Positions 24,187 through 34,828 of a stretch of 64,000 nt of DNA are shown here, in pieces; the first letter of the stretch is position 1, and every line of letters starts with the position of its first letter. The notes beneath the pieces were generated by a model, which worked only from the letters and a program-made list of their open reading frames with translations, was not told the DNA's origin and ran no database searches. Origin of the DNA: Tragulus kanchil (lineage: Eukaryota; Chordata; Mammalia; Artiodactyla; Tragulidae); the NCBI GenBank assembly GCA_022376925.1, contig JAIOJX010000030.1, positions 174,525,298 through 174,589,297 on the forward strand, given 5' to 3'. Both the position numbers and the translations under genes were made by a program.

Positions 24187-24404
24187 TGTTGTTGTTTAGT
24201 CAGTAAGTGGTGTGCAACTCTTTGTGATCCCATGGACTACAGCCCACCAGGCTCCCCTGTCCAAGGAATTTCCCAGGCAAGAATACTGGAGGCAGTTGCC
24301 ATTTCCTTCGGGGATCTTTCCAACCCAGGGATTGAATCCATGTCTCCTATATCTCCTGCAATGCCAGGCAGATTCTTTACCACTGAGACACCAGGAAATC
24401 CCCT
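24187..24404 (-). mobile_element. Second copy of Bov-tA
   Basis: Copied by duplication 9 at offset 1151. Confidence 0.92.
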
Positions 24405-24479
24405 TTATTTGTATAGCTTACACGTTTTATAACAGCAGTTTCAAAGTTCTTATCTGCTTTTTCTACCATCTTTCCCTTA

Positions 24480-25400
24480 TCCCTGGAACTTTTTTCCACT
24501 AAGTGATGTTTCTCTTATATATTATTCATATGTTCCTTCATGTTTTTATATTTTGGTGGACACCAGATATGTTGTTGAGAACTGAATTTTTCTGAAATTC
24601 CTGAAGGGGAAATGGATTTACCTTCTGTCAGGCAGCTCAACAGTTATTCCAGATCCAGCCAAATTTTTCAAGTTTTGTTTATAAGCTTTTAAGGGAACAT
24701 CTATTGCAGCCTTAACTCTAGGGTTAATTTAGCCCCACTGTGAAAGTGTTCCCTTTCTGTAGTCTCTATGAAACTCTGTGTTTATTCAGTGATATCTCTC
24801 CCTGGTGGGAATTCAAAAGCCTCCTTCCCAGTATCAACTCCAGCTTACAGTTCCCTTGTAATCATTTCTTCCCTTCCAGCTGTTCTTTGTCTAGCTAGTC
24901 TCATGGAACTTCACCCCACTTCTATACACACTGATACAGAAAGATTAATAGGACTCTTCTATAGATGTCTCCAAAACATCCTTTCTTTTTTCTGTGTGCA
25001 GCTACCTCCTGTGCAATCCCTAAACCTCACCTTCTAGCTACCTCAGCATCCCTGAGCGCTGATTGTATCTCATCAACGAAGCAGTTTCACCAAGCTTTAC
25101 TGGGTACTCTCTCTGTGGGCCATGGTGGAGAAGGTGCTTCAAGGCGTGGTGCACACAGTGTCTGTCTTGTGGGATTGCCTTCTCTGGTGAATCACAGTCC
25201 CATTTTGCCTGGCATCCACTACTCAAAACCCATTGCTTTTGTGTGTATTTTCTACATGTTTCTGCCAAGAGGGTGAGTTCTATAACAGAGACTCTCTTAC
25301 AGGCACAGATAGAATCTTCTAAGCAGCCTTCTACTGGAGCTGTTTGCCTCTATTAATTGTACCAATGACCTAGCAAGGGCAAGACATGCTGCATGCTGTC
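24480..25400 (-). mobile_element. Probable old L1M-type sequence, antisense
   Basis: 'ggtggacaccagatatgttg', 'ctctagggttaatttagccc' and the following text resemble an old antisense L1M sequence. Assignment is weak; no gene is seen. Open frames of 76-103 codons at 24965-25356 recur with the duplication (26155-26546) and lack recognisable domains. Confidence 0.4.
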
Positions 25401-25742
25401 CCAGGGACCTTGCTGTGATAAATCAGCTAACTTCTACTGATGTGTGAGGCCATTATTCTTCCCAAACATTGAGGGTCCAAAAGTCGTAGGGGTAGTAGCT
25501 GACTGATTTGCATCTAGCTCGTCTAGTCTCTTAGTTCAGTTCTCTTTTGACTCAAGAAGCAGGTATTATGTTTATAGGGATGAGTTCTCTGAAATTAAAA
25601 CTGCTTAATTTCTAATTTTTTTTTTTTAAAGCTGTCACTTGTTCTTACTCTCGACTTTGAGAAAGGCTAGATAAGAACAGACTCATTGGTAAGCCAACTG
25701 AGAGTCAGAGGGCTCTGTGATTTCCTCAAGATCCTACAAATA

Positions 25743-25926
25743 GGGACTTCCCTGGTGACCCAGTGGTTAAGATTCTGTGCTCCTAATGAGGGGGCCCAGG
25801 TCCCATCCCTGGGCAGGGAACTAGATGCCACATGCTGCAACCAAAGATTCGTACGTCTTAATGAAGACTGAGGATCCTGTGTGTCATAACTAAAAGCTGG
25901 TGCAGCCAAATGAATAAATGAATATA
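25743..25926 (+). mobile_element. Short CHR-type SINE
   Basis: GGGACTTCCCTGGTGACCCA head, GTGGTTAAGATTCTGTGCTC, and a decayed box B (GGTCCCATCCC), ending in AATGAATAAATGAATA. Confidence 0.88.
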
Positions 25927-26050
25927 CATTTAAAATACTTTAAATTATTTTTACAAGTGGAAAACAGTCAGGGCAAGTGGGGAATTAGGAAGGGCAAGCA
26001 GCACTTGTATCTTGGAATATCTACAACAGCATTCCTTCCATTACAGCCTG

Positions 26051-26098
26051 GGATTCCCAGGTGGCGCCAGTGGTAAGAGCCCTCCTGCCATGCAGGAG
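26051..26098 (+). mobile_element. Bov-tA head cut by seam
   Basis: First 48 bp of the Bov-tA found whole at 27241; ends where duplication 10 joins. Confidence 0.88.
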
Positions 26099-26932
26099 CT
26101 TCACCCCACTTCTATACACACTGATACAGAAAGATTAATAGGACTCTTCTATAGATGTCTCCAAAACATCCTTTCTTTTTTCTGTGTGCAGCTACCTCCT
26201 GTGCAATCCCTAAACCTCACCTTCTAGCTACCTCAGCATCCCTGAGCGCTGATTGTATCTCATCAACGAAGCAGTTTCACCAAGCTTTACTGGGTACTCT
26301 CTCTGTGGGCCATGGTGGAGAAGGTGCTTCAAGGCGTGGTGCACACAGTGTCTGTCTTGTGGGATTGCCTTCTCTGGTGAATCACAGTCCCATTTTGCCT
26401 GGCATCCACTACTCAAAACCCATTGCTTTTGTGTGTATTTTCTACATGTTTCTGCCAAGAGGGTGAGTTCTATAACAGAGACTCTCTTACAGGCACAGAT
26501 AGAATCTTCTAAGCAGCCTTCTACTGGAGCTGTTTGCCTCTATTAATTGTACCAATGACCTAGCAAGGGCAAGACATGCTGCATGCTGTCCCAGGGACCT
26601 TGCTGTGATAAATCAGCTAACTTCTACTGATGTGTGAGGCCATTATTCTTCCCAAACATTGAGGGTCCAAAAGTCGTAGGGGTAGTAGCTGACTGATTTG
26701 CATCTAGCTCGTCTAGTCTCTTAGTTCAGTTCTCTTTTGACTCAAGAAGCAGGTATTATGTTTATAGGGATGAGTTCTCTGAAATTAAAACTGCTTAATT
26801 TCTAATTTTTTTTTTTTAAAGCTGTCACTTGTTCTTACTCTCGACTTTGAGAAAGGCTAGATAAGAACAGACTCATTGGTAAGCCAACTGAGAGTCAGAG
26901 GGCTCTGTGATTTCCTCAAGATCCTACAAATA

Positions 26933-27117
26933 GGGACTTCCCTGGTGACCCAGTGGTTAAGATTCTGTGCTCCTAATGAGGGGGCCCAGGTCCCATCCCT
27001 GGGCAGGGAACTAGATGCCACATGCTGCAACCAAAGATTCGTGACGTCTTAATGAAGACTGAGGATCCTGTGTGTCATAACTAAAAGCTGGTGCAGCCAA
27101 ATGAATAAATGAATATA
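26933..27117 (+). mobile_element. Second copy of short CHR-type SINE
   Basis: Copy of 25743-25926 with one inserted base (duplication 10). Confidence 0.88.
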
Positions 27118-27240
27118 CATTTAAAATACTTTAAATTATTTTTACAAGTGGAAAACAGTCAGGGCAAGTGGGGAATTAGGAAGGGCAAGCAGCACTTGTA
27201 TCTTGGAATATCTACAACAGCATTCCTTCCATTACAGCCT

Positions 27241-27745
27241 GGGATTCCCAGGTGGCGCCAGTGGTAAAGAGCCCTCCTGCCATGCAGGAGACATAAGTGA
27301 TGTGGGTTTGATCCCTGCATCTGGAAGATCCACAGGAGGAGGGCATGGGAACGCATTCCAATATTCTTTTTTTTTTTTTTTAATTTTGGCATTTTTCATT
27401 GGTTTATTTATTTATTTATTTTCATCCATCTTTACTCTTTGGCTTGTGTGGGCCTCCCATTACAGTGGTCTCTCTCGGTACAGAGCACCGGCTCTTGGGC
27501 ACATGCATTCCAGACCGCTGGCTTGCAATTGGACACACTGGTCCAGCTGCTCCGCAGCACATAGGATCTTCCCGGGCCAGGGATCCAGCCGATGCCCCTT
27601 ATACTGCAAGGTGGACTCTCCACCCACTGGACCACCAGGGAAGTCCCATTCCAGTATTCTTGCCTGGAGAATTCCACGGACAGCGAAGCCTGGAAAGCTA
27701 CAGTCCATCGCGTCCCAAACAGTCTGAAGTGACTTAATATGCATG
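27241..27745 (+). mobile_element. Bov-tA/Bov-A2 SINE interrupted by a younger SINE
   Basis: Left half 27241-27353 (GGGATTCCCAGGTGGCGCCA head, box B GGTTTGATCCC); right half from 27647 (CCAGTATTCTTGCCTGGAGA, CTACAGTCCATCGCGTCCCA). An antisense SINE occupies 27368-27646. CATTACA at 27230-27236 and 27750-27756 is a possible target-site duplication of the outer element. Long frames across both strands (up to 174 codons) are artefacts of the nested SINEs. Confidence 0.92.
27368..27646 (-). mobile_element. tRNA-Glu SINE, older subfamily, nested in Bov-tA
   Basis: Antisense; T-rich tail at left (27368-27382), then GGCTTGTGTGGGCCTCCCAT, CTCTCTCGGTACAGAGCACC, the antisense box B and GGACCACCAGGGAAGTCCC. 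TSD CATTCCAATATTCT (27354-27367) and CATTCCAGTATTCT (27647-27660), one mismatch. The insertion is clearly younger than the host Bov-tA. Confidence 0.93.
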
Positions 27746-28194
27746 CATGCATTACAACTGGCTGGAGAGCAATGCTTATTTAACTGATTGTATTTTTTGC
27801 CTTTCAAGAGAGCAACACTTAAAGAAATAAATCCTTAATTTAAATTAACATCTTTAATCTACTCTTCCAGCTCACCCTCTCAAATCTGATCTCCAGAAAA
27901 TGAAATGAGGTTGTACATGCACTGACAGTCTGTCAACCACATCCTTAAGGAGCAGGTTCCACAGTCGGCTCTGTTTGAAATGACTGTCATGAGTTGACTT
28001 GTAAAAAGTAATTGATTCTATAATTTCATACATGTCAAGATCTGCAACACACTGTTTCCTAATTGCAGTTTTGTGTGTGCACACAGGTGTAAAATCAATT
28101 TAGCCGCTTGGGTAGCTCTCTGGCACTCTCTATCCACCACCAAACAGTAAAATATAATGTAATTACTGCTCCCAGCCTGTGGCTCAAGCTTCTC

Positions 28195-28340
28195 AAAGCC
28201 TTTATGTCTCATCTATGAGCTTATGTCAAGGCCAAGTAGCCCTCTGGGCCTCAGTTTCCTTAATGATAAAATAGCAACTGGAGATAATCAACCAAAGTAA
28301 TTTTAAGATTCCTTCTATGTGACATTTTAGAATTCTACTT
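28195..28340 (+). mobile_element. MIR3-like relic
   Basis: CTCTGGGCCTCAGTTTCCTT AATGATAAAATAG followed by a TTCCTTCTATGTGACATTTT AGAATTCTA end fits the MIR3 3' half. Repeated at 29347-29491. Confidence 0.65.
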
Positions 28341-28556
28341 TTCATTACATTTAGATGGCATTGTATCAAATAGGAATACTAATTAGCATGTTCATCCTCA
28401 ACCAATACAATGAAAACCCAGGTTCAAAGTGGTATGCAGTCCTCCTCATAAAAATAAGATAAAATATTTTCTATATAAATGAAATATTCGGGACCTTAAA
28501 TTATTTGGAAATCAGTGAAAGCCTTCTCGAATATTATAGATAGAAGATTTTTTGCC

Positions 28557-28719
28557 CAGTGGGTCTCAAAATATACTGTGCATCAGAGCTTGTTAAAAGA
28601 CAGATAACTGGGCCTGAGTCCCAGTAGGTCTGCAGGGAGGCCTGAGAATCAAAATTTCTAACAGATTCTCATGTGGTACTAGCGTTGCTGGTCCTAACAT
28701 CACAATGCAAGAACCACTT
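28557..28719 (+). mobile_element. MER5A-like hAT MITE
   Basis: CAGTGGGTCTCAAAATATAC at the left and CAAGAACCACTT at the right form imperfect terminal inverted repeats. Between them are GTGCATCAGAGCTTGTTAAA, AGTAGGTCTGCAGGGAGGCC and AAATTTCTAACAGATTCTCA, in the MER5A order. Non-autonomous and old. Repeated at 29708-29870. Confidence 0.88.
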
Positions 28720-28778
28720 AGCCCATTTTATCACTTTCCTCTTCTACAACATTACAGAGATTAAGAAATACGAGCATA

Positions 28779-29070
28779 GGACTTCCCTGGTGGTCCAGTG
28801 ATTGCAAATCCACCTGCCATTGCAAGAGACATGGGTTCTATCCCTGGTCTGGGAAGATTCCACAGTTTGAGGGGCAACTAAGCCCATGAACCACAACGAC
28901 TTAAGCCCAAGAGGCTGTGCTCGGCCACAAGAGAAACCATCAGAATGAGAGGCCCATGCAGTAGAACTAGAGAGTAGTTCGTGGCCCCCACCATACCCGA
29001 CTCGCTGCAAATAGAGAAAAGCCTGTATATGTGCAGCAATAAAGACCCAGCACAGCCAAAAAACAAAAAA
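28779..29070 (+). mobile_element. CHR-2-type SINE
   Basis: GGACTTCCCTGGTGGTCCAG head; body with GGCAACTAAGCCCATGAACC, AGAAACCATCAGAATGAGAG and GCAATAAAGACCCAGCACAG followed by an A-rich tail. About 290 bp. Confidence 0.9.
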
Positions 29071-29707
29071 TCAAGAAAGAAATTCAAGTGTAGAGAAGGA
29101 AGTTCATCTGTCCAACATCCCATAGTAAGTTGCAGAGTCAGGTCTTCTGGACATCAACCCTTTCTGCATGATCTCCTCCATGGTCCCAGATTTCCTGTAA
29201 TATTTTGAAAGTGATCTCCAAAGTGTGTTGTTGATGAGTTTCTCTGGATCACAATGCTACACGGTGCCTTTTGTGGACACAGTAAAGTGCACAAGTCATG
29301 AAAGGGAAGGCTTGGGATCATTTTAGAAAGAAAAAGCACTCCCATTAAGCCTTTATGTCTCATCTATGAGCTTATGTCAAGGCCAAGTAGCCCTCTGGGC
29401 CTCAGTTTCCTTAATGATAAAATAGCAACTGGAGATAATCAACCAAAGTAATTTTAAGATTCCTTCTATGTGACATTTTAGAATTCTACTTTTCATTACA
29501 TTTAGATGGCATTGTATCAAATAGGAATACTAATTAGCATGTTCATCCTCAACCAATACAATGAAAACCCAGGTTCAAAGTGGTATGCAGTCCTCCTCAT
29601 AAAAATAAGATAAAATATTTTCTATATAAATGAAATATTCGGGACCTTAAATTATTTGGAAATCAGTGAAAGCCTTCTCGAATATTATAGATAGAAGATT
29701 TTTTGCC

Positions 29708-29870
29708 CAGTGGGTCTCAAAATATACTGTGCATCAGAGCTTGTTAAAAGACAGATAACTGGGCCTGAGTCCCAGTAGGTCTGCAGGGAGGCCTGAGAAT
29801 CAAAATTTCTAACAGATTCTCATGTGGTACTAGCGTTGCTGGTCCTAACATCACAATGCAAGAACCACTT
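29708..29870 (+). mobile_element. Second copy of MER5A-like MITE
   Basis: Duplicate through duplication 11. Confidence 0.88.
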
Positions 29871-29929
29871 AGCCCATTTTATCACTTTCCTCTTCTACAA
29901 CATTACAGAGATTAAGAAATACGAGCATA

Positions 29930-30221
29930 GGACTTCCCTGGTGGTCCAGTGATTGCAAATCCACCTGCCATTGCAAGAGACATGGGTTCTATCCCTGGTC
30001 TGGGAAGATTCCACAGTTTGAGGGGCAACTAAGCCCATGAACCACAACGACTTAAGCCCAAGAGGCTGTGCTCGGCCACAAGAGAAACCATCAGAATGAG
30101 AGGCCCATGCAGTAGAACTAGAGAGTAGTTCGTGGCCCCCACCATACCCGACTCGCTGCAAATAGAGAAAAGCCTGTATATGTGCAGCAATAAAGACCCA
30201 GCACAGCCAAAAAACAAAAAA
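29930..30221 (+). mobile_element. Second copy of CHR-2 SINE
   Basis: Duplicate at offset 1151 (duplication 11). Confidence 0.9.
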
Positions 30222-30481
30222 TCAAGAAAGAAATTCAAGTGTAGAGAAGGAAGTTCATCTGTCCAACATCCCATAGTAAGTTGCAGAGTCAGGTCTTCTG
30301 GACATCAACCCTTTCTGCATGATCTCCTCCATGGTCCCAGATTTCCTGTAATATTTTGAAAGTGATCTCCAAAGTGTGTTGTTGATGAGTTTCTCTGGAT
30401 CACAATGCTACACGGTGCCTTTTGTGGACACAGTAAAGTGCACAAGTCATGAAAGAAGGCTTGGATCATAAGAAAGAAAAA

Positions 30482-31263
30482 CCTCTGGGGAATTACATGT
30501 AACCTGCACTCTGTTCTCACCAGTATAACTTGGTATAGCACTTTCCACTTAGACCTATTGTTTCTATTTTTGCAAACTCCCCTAGCTTTTCAAAGTGCTA
30601 ATATTCATTTGAATGCCATATATCTAAGTTTCCAAAAAGCTACTTTATATAGGAAGTTAACATTTAAAATTAAATATAAAGGGATTTTTTCATACACGAC
30701 CAAACTACGAAGAACACTCTAAGCAAACCAGGTCAGAGACTTCAGTAAGACATACTATGGATGTGTCTTAAGATAGAAAACCCAAGAATTCAAACTCTAA
30801 ATCCAGTAACTACTGTGGGAACATGAAGAGAAAATGTCTGTATTCTTCTAAGTTTATGGCACTGTTGGTGCATTTTGTAAAACAGATATGGTCAGTGAAG
30901 CTGTTGTCCACTCCTTTCTGTTTTCTAACTCCTCCCTCTACAACTTAGCCTCTTAGAAAAAACAGCCGTTGGAGGAAGAGGAAGCAGAGTAAGGAAAAAG
31001 AGTGGATTAAAATATACAAAGCTGCTTCTCAGACCATCAGAACTGAAAAGCCTGAAGTCAGCCCAATGAAAGAATTTAACTAGGACTTCTCTCGGTCCCC
31101 TGTGGTCTACCTAAGCCATAAATCACAAGTCACAGGAATGGTAGAACATTGTTAACCACAAGGGAGAGGCACTAGAACAGATTAATGGGGCTCTAGGAAG
31201 TGGGGTGATTAAGTGGAGTTATAGAAAATAATAGAGGCCAAGTCCCAATCCAAACCAATTAAA
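30482..31263. other. Unique DNA, nothing recognised
   Basis: About 780 bp without a recognised repeat or gene. Confidence 0.5.
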
Positions 31264-31391
31264 GGGAACTCTCTCTCCTGGTGGTCCAGTGCTTAAGACT
31301 CCACCTTCCAATGCAGGGGGTGCCTGTTCAATCCCTGGGTGGAGAACAAAGACCTCACATGCAGAGGGGTACGGCCAAAACTAAAAATAAA
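31264..31391 (+). mobile_element. Short CHR-type SINE
   Basis: CTGGTGGTCCAGTGCTTAAG, box B-like CTGTTCAATCCC, and a GGTACGGCCAAAACTAAAAA end: the roughly 120-bp tRNA-Glu short form. Confidence 0.82.
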
Positions 31392-31459
31392 CAGAAGTAA
31401 AATATTGGTAACTGAGCCTCCTTAGATGATTCTGACATACAGCCTGGTTGTGTTTTTGT

Positions 31460-31488
31460 GTGTGTGTGTGGGGGGGGGGGGGGGGGGG
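31460..31488 (+). repeat. (TG)n followed by a run of 19 G
   Basis: TG repeats pass into 19 consecutive G (31470-31488) immediately next to the tail end of the antisense SINE at 31489. A run this long is error-prone to sequence and could form G-quadruplex. Confidence 0.95.
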
Positions 31489-31743
31489 CTTCTTTTATTG
31501 ATTTCTTATCCATGTATTTTCACCCATCTTTATTCTTTGGACTGTGTGGGCCTGCCACTGCAGTGGCCTCTCTCGTTGCAGAGCTCCAGCTCTGGGCGCA
31601 TGTGCTCCATAGCGCTGGTTTGTAATAGGACACACCAGTCCAGCCGTTCTGCTGCACGTGGGATCTTCCTGGGCCAGGGATCGAACCGGCACCCCTTGCA
31701 CTACAAGGCGGACTCCCCATTCACTTGACCACCAGGGAAGCCC
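31489..31743 (-). mobile_element. tRNA-Glu SINE, older subfamily, antisense
   Basis: GGACTGTGTGGGCCTGCCAC, GGCCTCTCTCGTTGCAGAGC and the antisense head GACCACCAGGGAAGCCC. TSD CAGCCTGGTT at 31440-31449 and 31744-31753. Between the left TSD and the element lies the TG/G tract, so the normal A/T tail (antisense T-rich) has been replaced or has expanded into TG and G. Confidence 0.92.
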
Positions 31744-31879
31744 CAGCCTGGTTTGAGGAAGACTTTTCTATTAACTTCTCCATAAGAGTTAAACAATTGC
31801 CAGTCCTATTTCTCTGCTCCATGCAACATCAAGATACATTTTCTATAGCGGACCTCAATGATGATTTCCACTCAGAAAG

Positions 31880-32090
31880 GAAGCAGTGTAGATGGGTTAA
31901 AACACAGACCCTGGCATCAGACTACCTACGTTCAAATCCCCAGCTCACCATTTATTAACCAGCAGAGTAGCCAGGTTAAGTCACTCTCCCTCCCGGTGCT
32001 CACTTCCCTCCTCGATAAAAGGAACATGAACCTTTTACTAACAAAATAATATTACTTACAACTATGCTTGATACAAAGGAAACACTATTA
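31880..32090 (+). mobile_element. MIR SINE
   Basis: AACACAGACCCTGGCATCAG, TACGTTCAAATCCCCAGCTC, GTTAAGTCACTCTCCCTC and the ACAAAATAATATTACTTACA end follow the MIR order. Confidence 0.8.
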
Positions 32091-32119
32091 ATATTTCTAA
32101 ACTTCTTCTGGAGAGAAGA

Positions 32120-32555
32120 TGGTATGATGGCTGAAAATGTAGAATTTAAAATAAAATGAACTCATATACAGGTCATTCTTCCACCAGTATACTGTGTGAT
32201 CCTGCCAAGGTTACCCACACCCCCTGGTTACCCATAAAATGGAGCTAATAATATGGTTATCATAGGGACTTCCCTGGTAGCCCAGTGGTTCAGACTTTTC
32301 CCTTCAACGCAAGGGGTGTTGGTTCAATCCCTGCTCAGGAAACTAGGATCCAACATGCCTTGTGACCAAAAAAAACAGAACATGAAATAACAAATTCAAT
32401 AAAGGATTAAAAATGGCCCACATCAATAAAATCTTACATAAAAAGAATACTATGGCCATTATATGGTTCTTGGGAAGATTAGATGAAGCAATTTACATTC
32501 ACAAGCTTAGCCCAGAATCAGGCTCAAAAGTGGATTCTTGTCATCATTACAGCAA
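32120..32555 (+). mobile_element. MIR relic interrupted by a CHR-type SINE
   Basis: The left part has ACTGTGTGATCCTGCCAAGG and CATAAAATGGAGCTAATAAT; the right part (from 32461) has GGGAAGATTAGATGAAGCAA and AGCCCAGAATCAGGCTC. The intervening 32264-32460 is a SINE. ATATGGTT at 32251-32258 and 32461-32468 may be the target-site duplication. Confidence 0.7.
32264..32460 (+). mobile_element. Short CHR-type SINE nested in MIR
   Basis: AGGGACTTCCCTGGTAGCCC AGTGG head, box B GGTTCAATCCC, then CATGCCTTGTGACCAAAAAA and an unusually long A-rich 3' part. Confidence 0.8.
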
Positions 32556-32556
32556 C

Positions 32557-33727
32557 TAATCAAAGAGGAAGGAGCAGATTCATGAGAGACTTCAGTGAGA
32601 GCTTTGCTTGGCTTTTCTGTCTCAGGTGAGAGGGAACATTGTGTTTATAGAGGTCACCAGTCTTTTCTTGAGGAGAGTGAAAAATGAGAACAATCCGCAA
32701 GGGAACTGGTAGAGCTTGCAACTGCAGACCTCAGTTATCTGGGGAGAAAATGGATTATCATCATTAATGTCTGCTGTTTCCAGCCCAGATGCAAGAGCCA
32801 GAGGCATCTTAATTATAAGCAGCTTCACGAATTAATCTTCATAACTCTAATACCTCAGAAATTAACCTCTTGTCCTGAGAAGGTCAAGTGAAATGTCAGT
32901 CCCAAATGGAACCTGAGGGGTCATTCGGATTCAACAGCAACAAAACAGTTGGCCACCCAGCTGTGCATTCCTCCTCCCCGAAATTGCCATTGATTTTTCC
33001 AAACGCATAGCTCAAAAGACATTTTAAAAATAAAGAGCTAAGGTCCATTTCTTTTTGTCTCGATTTGACTCAGGGCACATCTGGAGACGCAGTAAGAGCG
33101 GAATTTGTATCTGGCTGGAAGTCTCATTTTGGATAAGGAGATGGGGGAGGAAAGAGGTTTTCGTATTTATTGCCTTTTACAGGTCATAGTGGCAAAGGAA
33201 GACATCAGATTCCTGCTGATGATATGACACAGCTTTCTTACCAGCGTATGTCTTCTTTAAAAATAAGCACCTCTCTCCTAATTTTGTAACTGATGGCACA
33301 AGTATAGTTAGCCTCTGGTTAGCCGCAAGAAAACATGAATCCATAAAAAATAACAGAGCCCAAAGGGGTGCGCGTGTTTCTGTGTTTACTAGTCAGCCAA
33401 TACATCTCATTTATTCCGACCAAAGGAGCTGTCAAGTCACAATCATGCATGAGAGATGAAAACAATAATAAGACTATTACTGTTTCCATAACAAATGCCT
33501 CCTCTTCGAATGAACTTTTAAAAGTGCATAAATTTTATGAACAATTATGAAGTTGTCAAGACTAACACACAGTGTTAATGAGCACAAGGTAGCAGATGAC
33601 TCCTGCCAGAAATGAAATTACTATTAGACTTAAAAAAAAAAAAAAATCACTGTCCTGTGAAAGCATTAGTAAACTCAAAAATGAGTTTAGGCTACCGCTC
33701 TGCTCTATCTTATTAAACAGCTCAGCT
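32557..33727. other. Repeat-free DNA, possible conserved non-coding sequence
   Basis: About 1.15 kb with no transposon I recognise, moderate GC and several CpGs (for example GGTGCGCGTGTTTC near 33367). Only short frames. The absence of insertions in a repeat-rich window suggests, but does not show, constraint. Duplicated at 33727-34828. Confidence 0.4.
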
Positions 33728-34828
33728 GAGAGGGAACATTGTGTTTATAGAGGTCACCAGTCTTTTCTTGAGGAGAGTGAAAAATGAGAACAATCCGCAA
33801 GGGAACTGGTAGAGCTTGCAACTGCAGACCTCAGTTATCTGGGGAGAAAATGGATTATCATCATTAATGTCTGCTGTTTCCAGCCCAGATGCAAGAGCCA
33901 GAGGCATCTTAATTATAAGCAGCTTCACGAATTAATCTTCATAACTCTAATACCTCAGAAATTAACCTCTTGTCCTGAGAAGGTCAAGTGAAATGTCAGT
34001 CCCAAATGGAACCTGAGGGGTCATTCGGATTCAACAGCAACAAAACAGTTGGCCACCCAGCTGTGCATTCCTCCTCCCCGAAATTGCCATTGATTTTTCC
34101 AAACGCATAGCTCAAAAGACATTTTAAAAATAAAGAGCTAAGGTCCATTTCTTTTTGTCTCGATTTGACTCAGGGCACATCTGGAGACGCAGTAAGAGCG
34201 GAATTTGTATCTGGCTGGAAGTCTCATTTTGGATAAGGAGATGGGGGAGGAAAGAGGTTTTCGTATTTATTGCCTTTTACAGGTCATAGTGGCAAAGGAA
34301 GACATCAGATTCCTGCTGATGATATGACACAGCTTTCTTACCAGCGTATGTCTTCTTTAAAAATAAGCACCTCTCTCCTAATTTTGTAACTGATGGCACA
34401 AGTATAGTTAGCCTCTGGTTAGCCGCAAGAAAACATGAATCCATAAAAAATAACAGAGCCCAAAGGGGTGCGCGTGTTTCTGTGTTTACTAGTCAGCCAA
34501 TACATCTCATTTATTCCGACCAAAGGAGCTGTCAAGTCACAATCATGCATGAGAGATGAAAACAATAATAAGACTATTACTGTTTCCATAACAAATGCCT
34601 CCTCTTCGAATGAACTTTTAAAAGTGCATAAATTTTATGAACAATTATGAAGTTGTCAAGACTAACACACAGTGTTAATGAGCACAAGGTAGCAGATGAC
34701 TCCTGCCAGAAATGAAATTACTATTAGACTTAAAAAAAAAAAAAAATCACTGTCCTGTGAAAGCATTAGTAAACTCAAAAATGAGTTTAGGCTACCGCTC
34801 TGCTCATATCTTATTAAACAGCTCAGCT
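32627..34828 (+). repeat. Direct duplication 12 (1.10 kb, blunt)
   Basis: 32627-33727 is followed by 33727-34828. The only difference seen is TGCTCTATC against TGCTCATATC near the end. The unit is free of recognised transposons, so repeat-mediated recombination cannot explain this duplication. Confidence 0.95.

Larger units (their letters stand above)
22196..24479 (+). repeat. Direct duplication 9 (1.15 kb)
   Basis: 22196-23328 recurs at 23348-24479, offset 1152 then 1151, with one T lost from a CTTTTTCTTTT run near 22640. A 19-bp seam (23329-23347) separates the copies. The unit contains the 3' part of a solo LTR, antisense L1 and an antisense Bov-tA. Confidence 0.95.
24909..27290 (+). repeat. 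Direct duplication 10 (1.19 kb, blunt)
   Basis: 24909-26098 is followed directly by 26099-27290. The second copy is 2 bp longer, from two single-base insertions (GTACG to GTGACG near 27042, and GGTAAGAG to GGTAAAGAG near 27266). The seam cuts a Bov-tA head at 26098; the complete element is found only in the second copy (27241 onward), so the first head is a by-product of the duplication. Confidence 0.95.
28196..30480 (+). repeat. Direct duplication 11 (1.15 kb)
   Basis: 28196-29333 recurs at 29347-30480 with offset 1151 for more than a kilobase. The last 30 bp of the second copy has only run-length losses and small deletions (GGG to G, GGG to GG, TTTTAG to AAG), the error spectrum of unpolished nanopore-type reads. 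An 11-13 bp seam ends at 29346. MER5A-like and CHR-2 elements are duplicated within. Confidence 0.95.
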
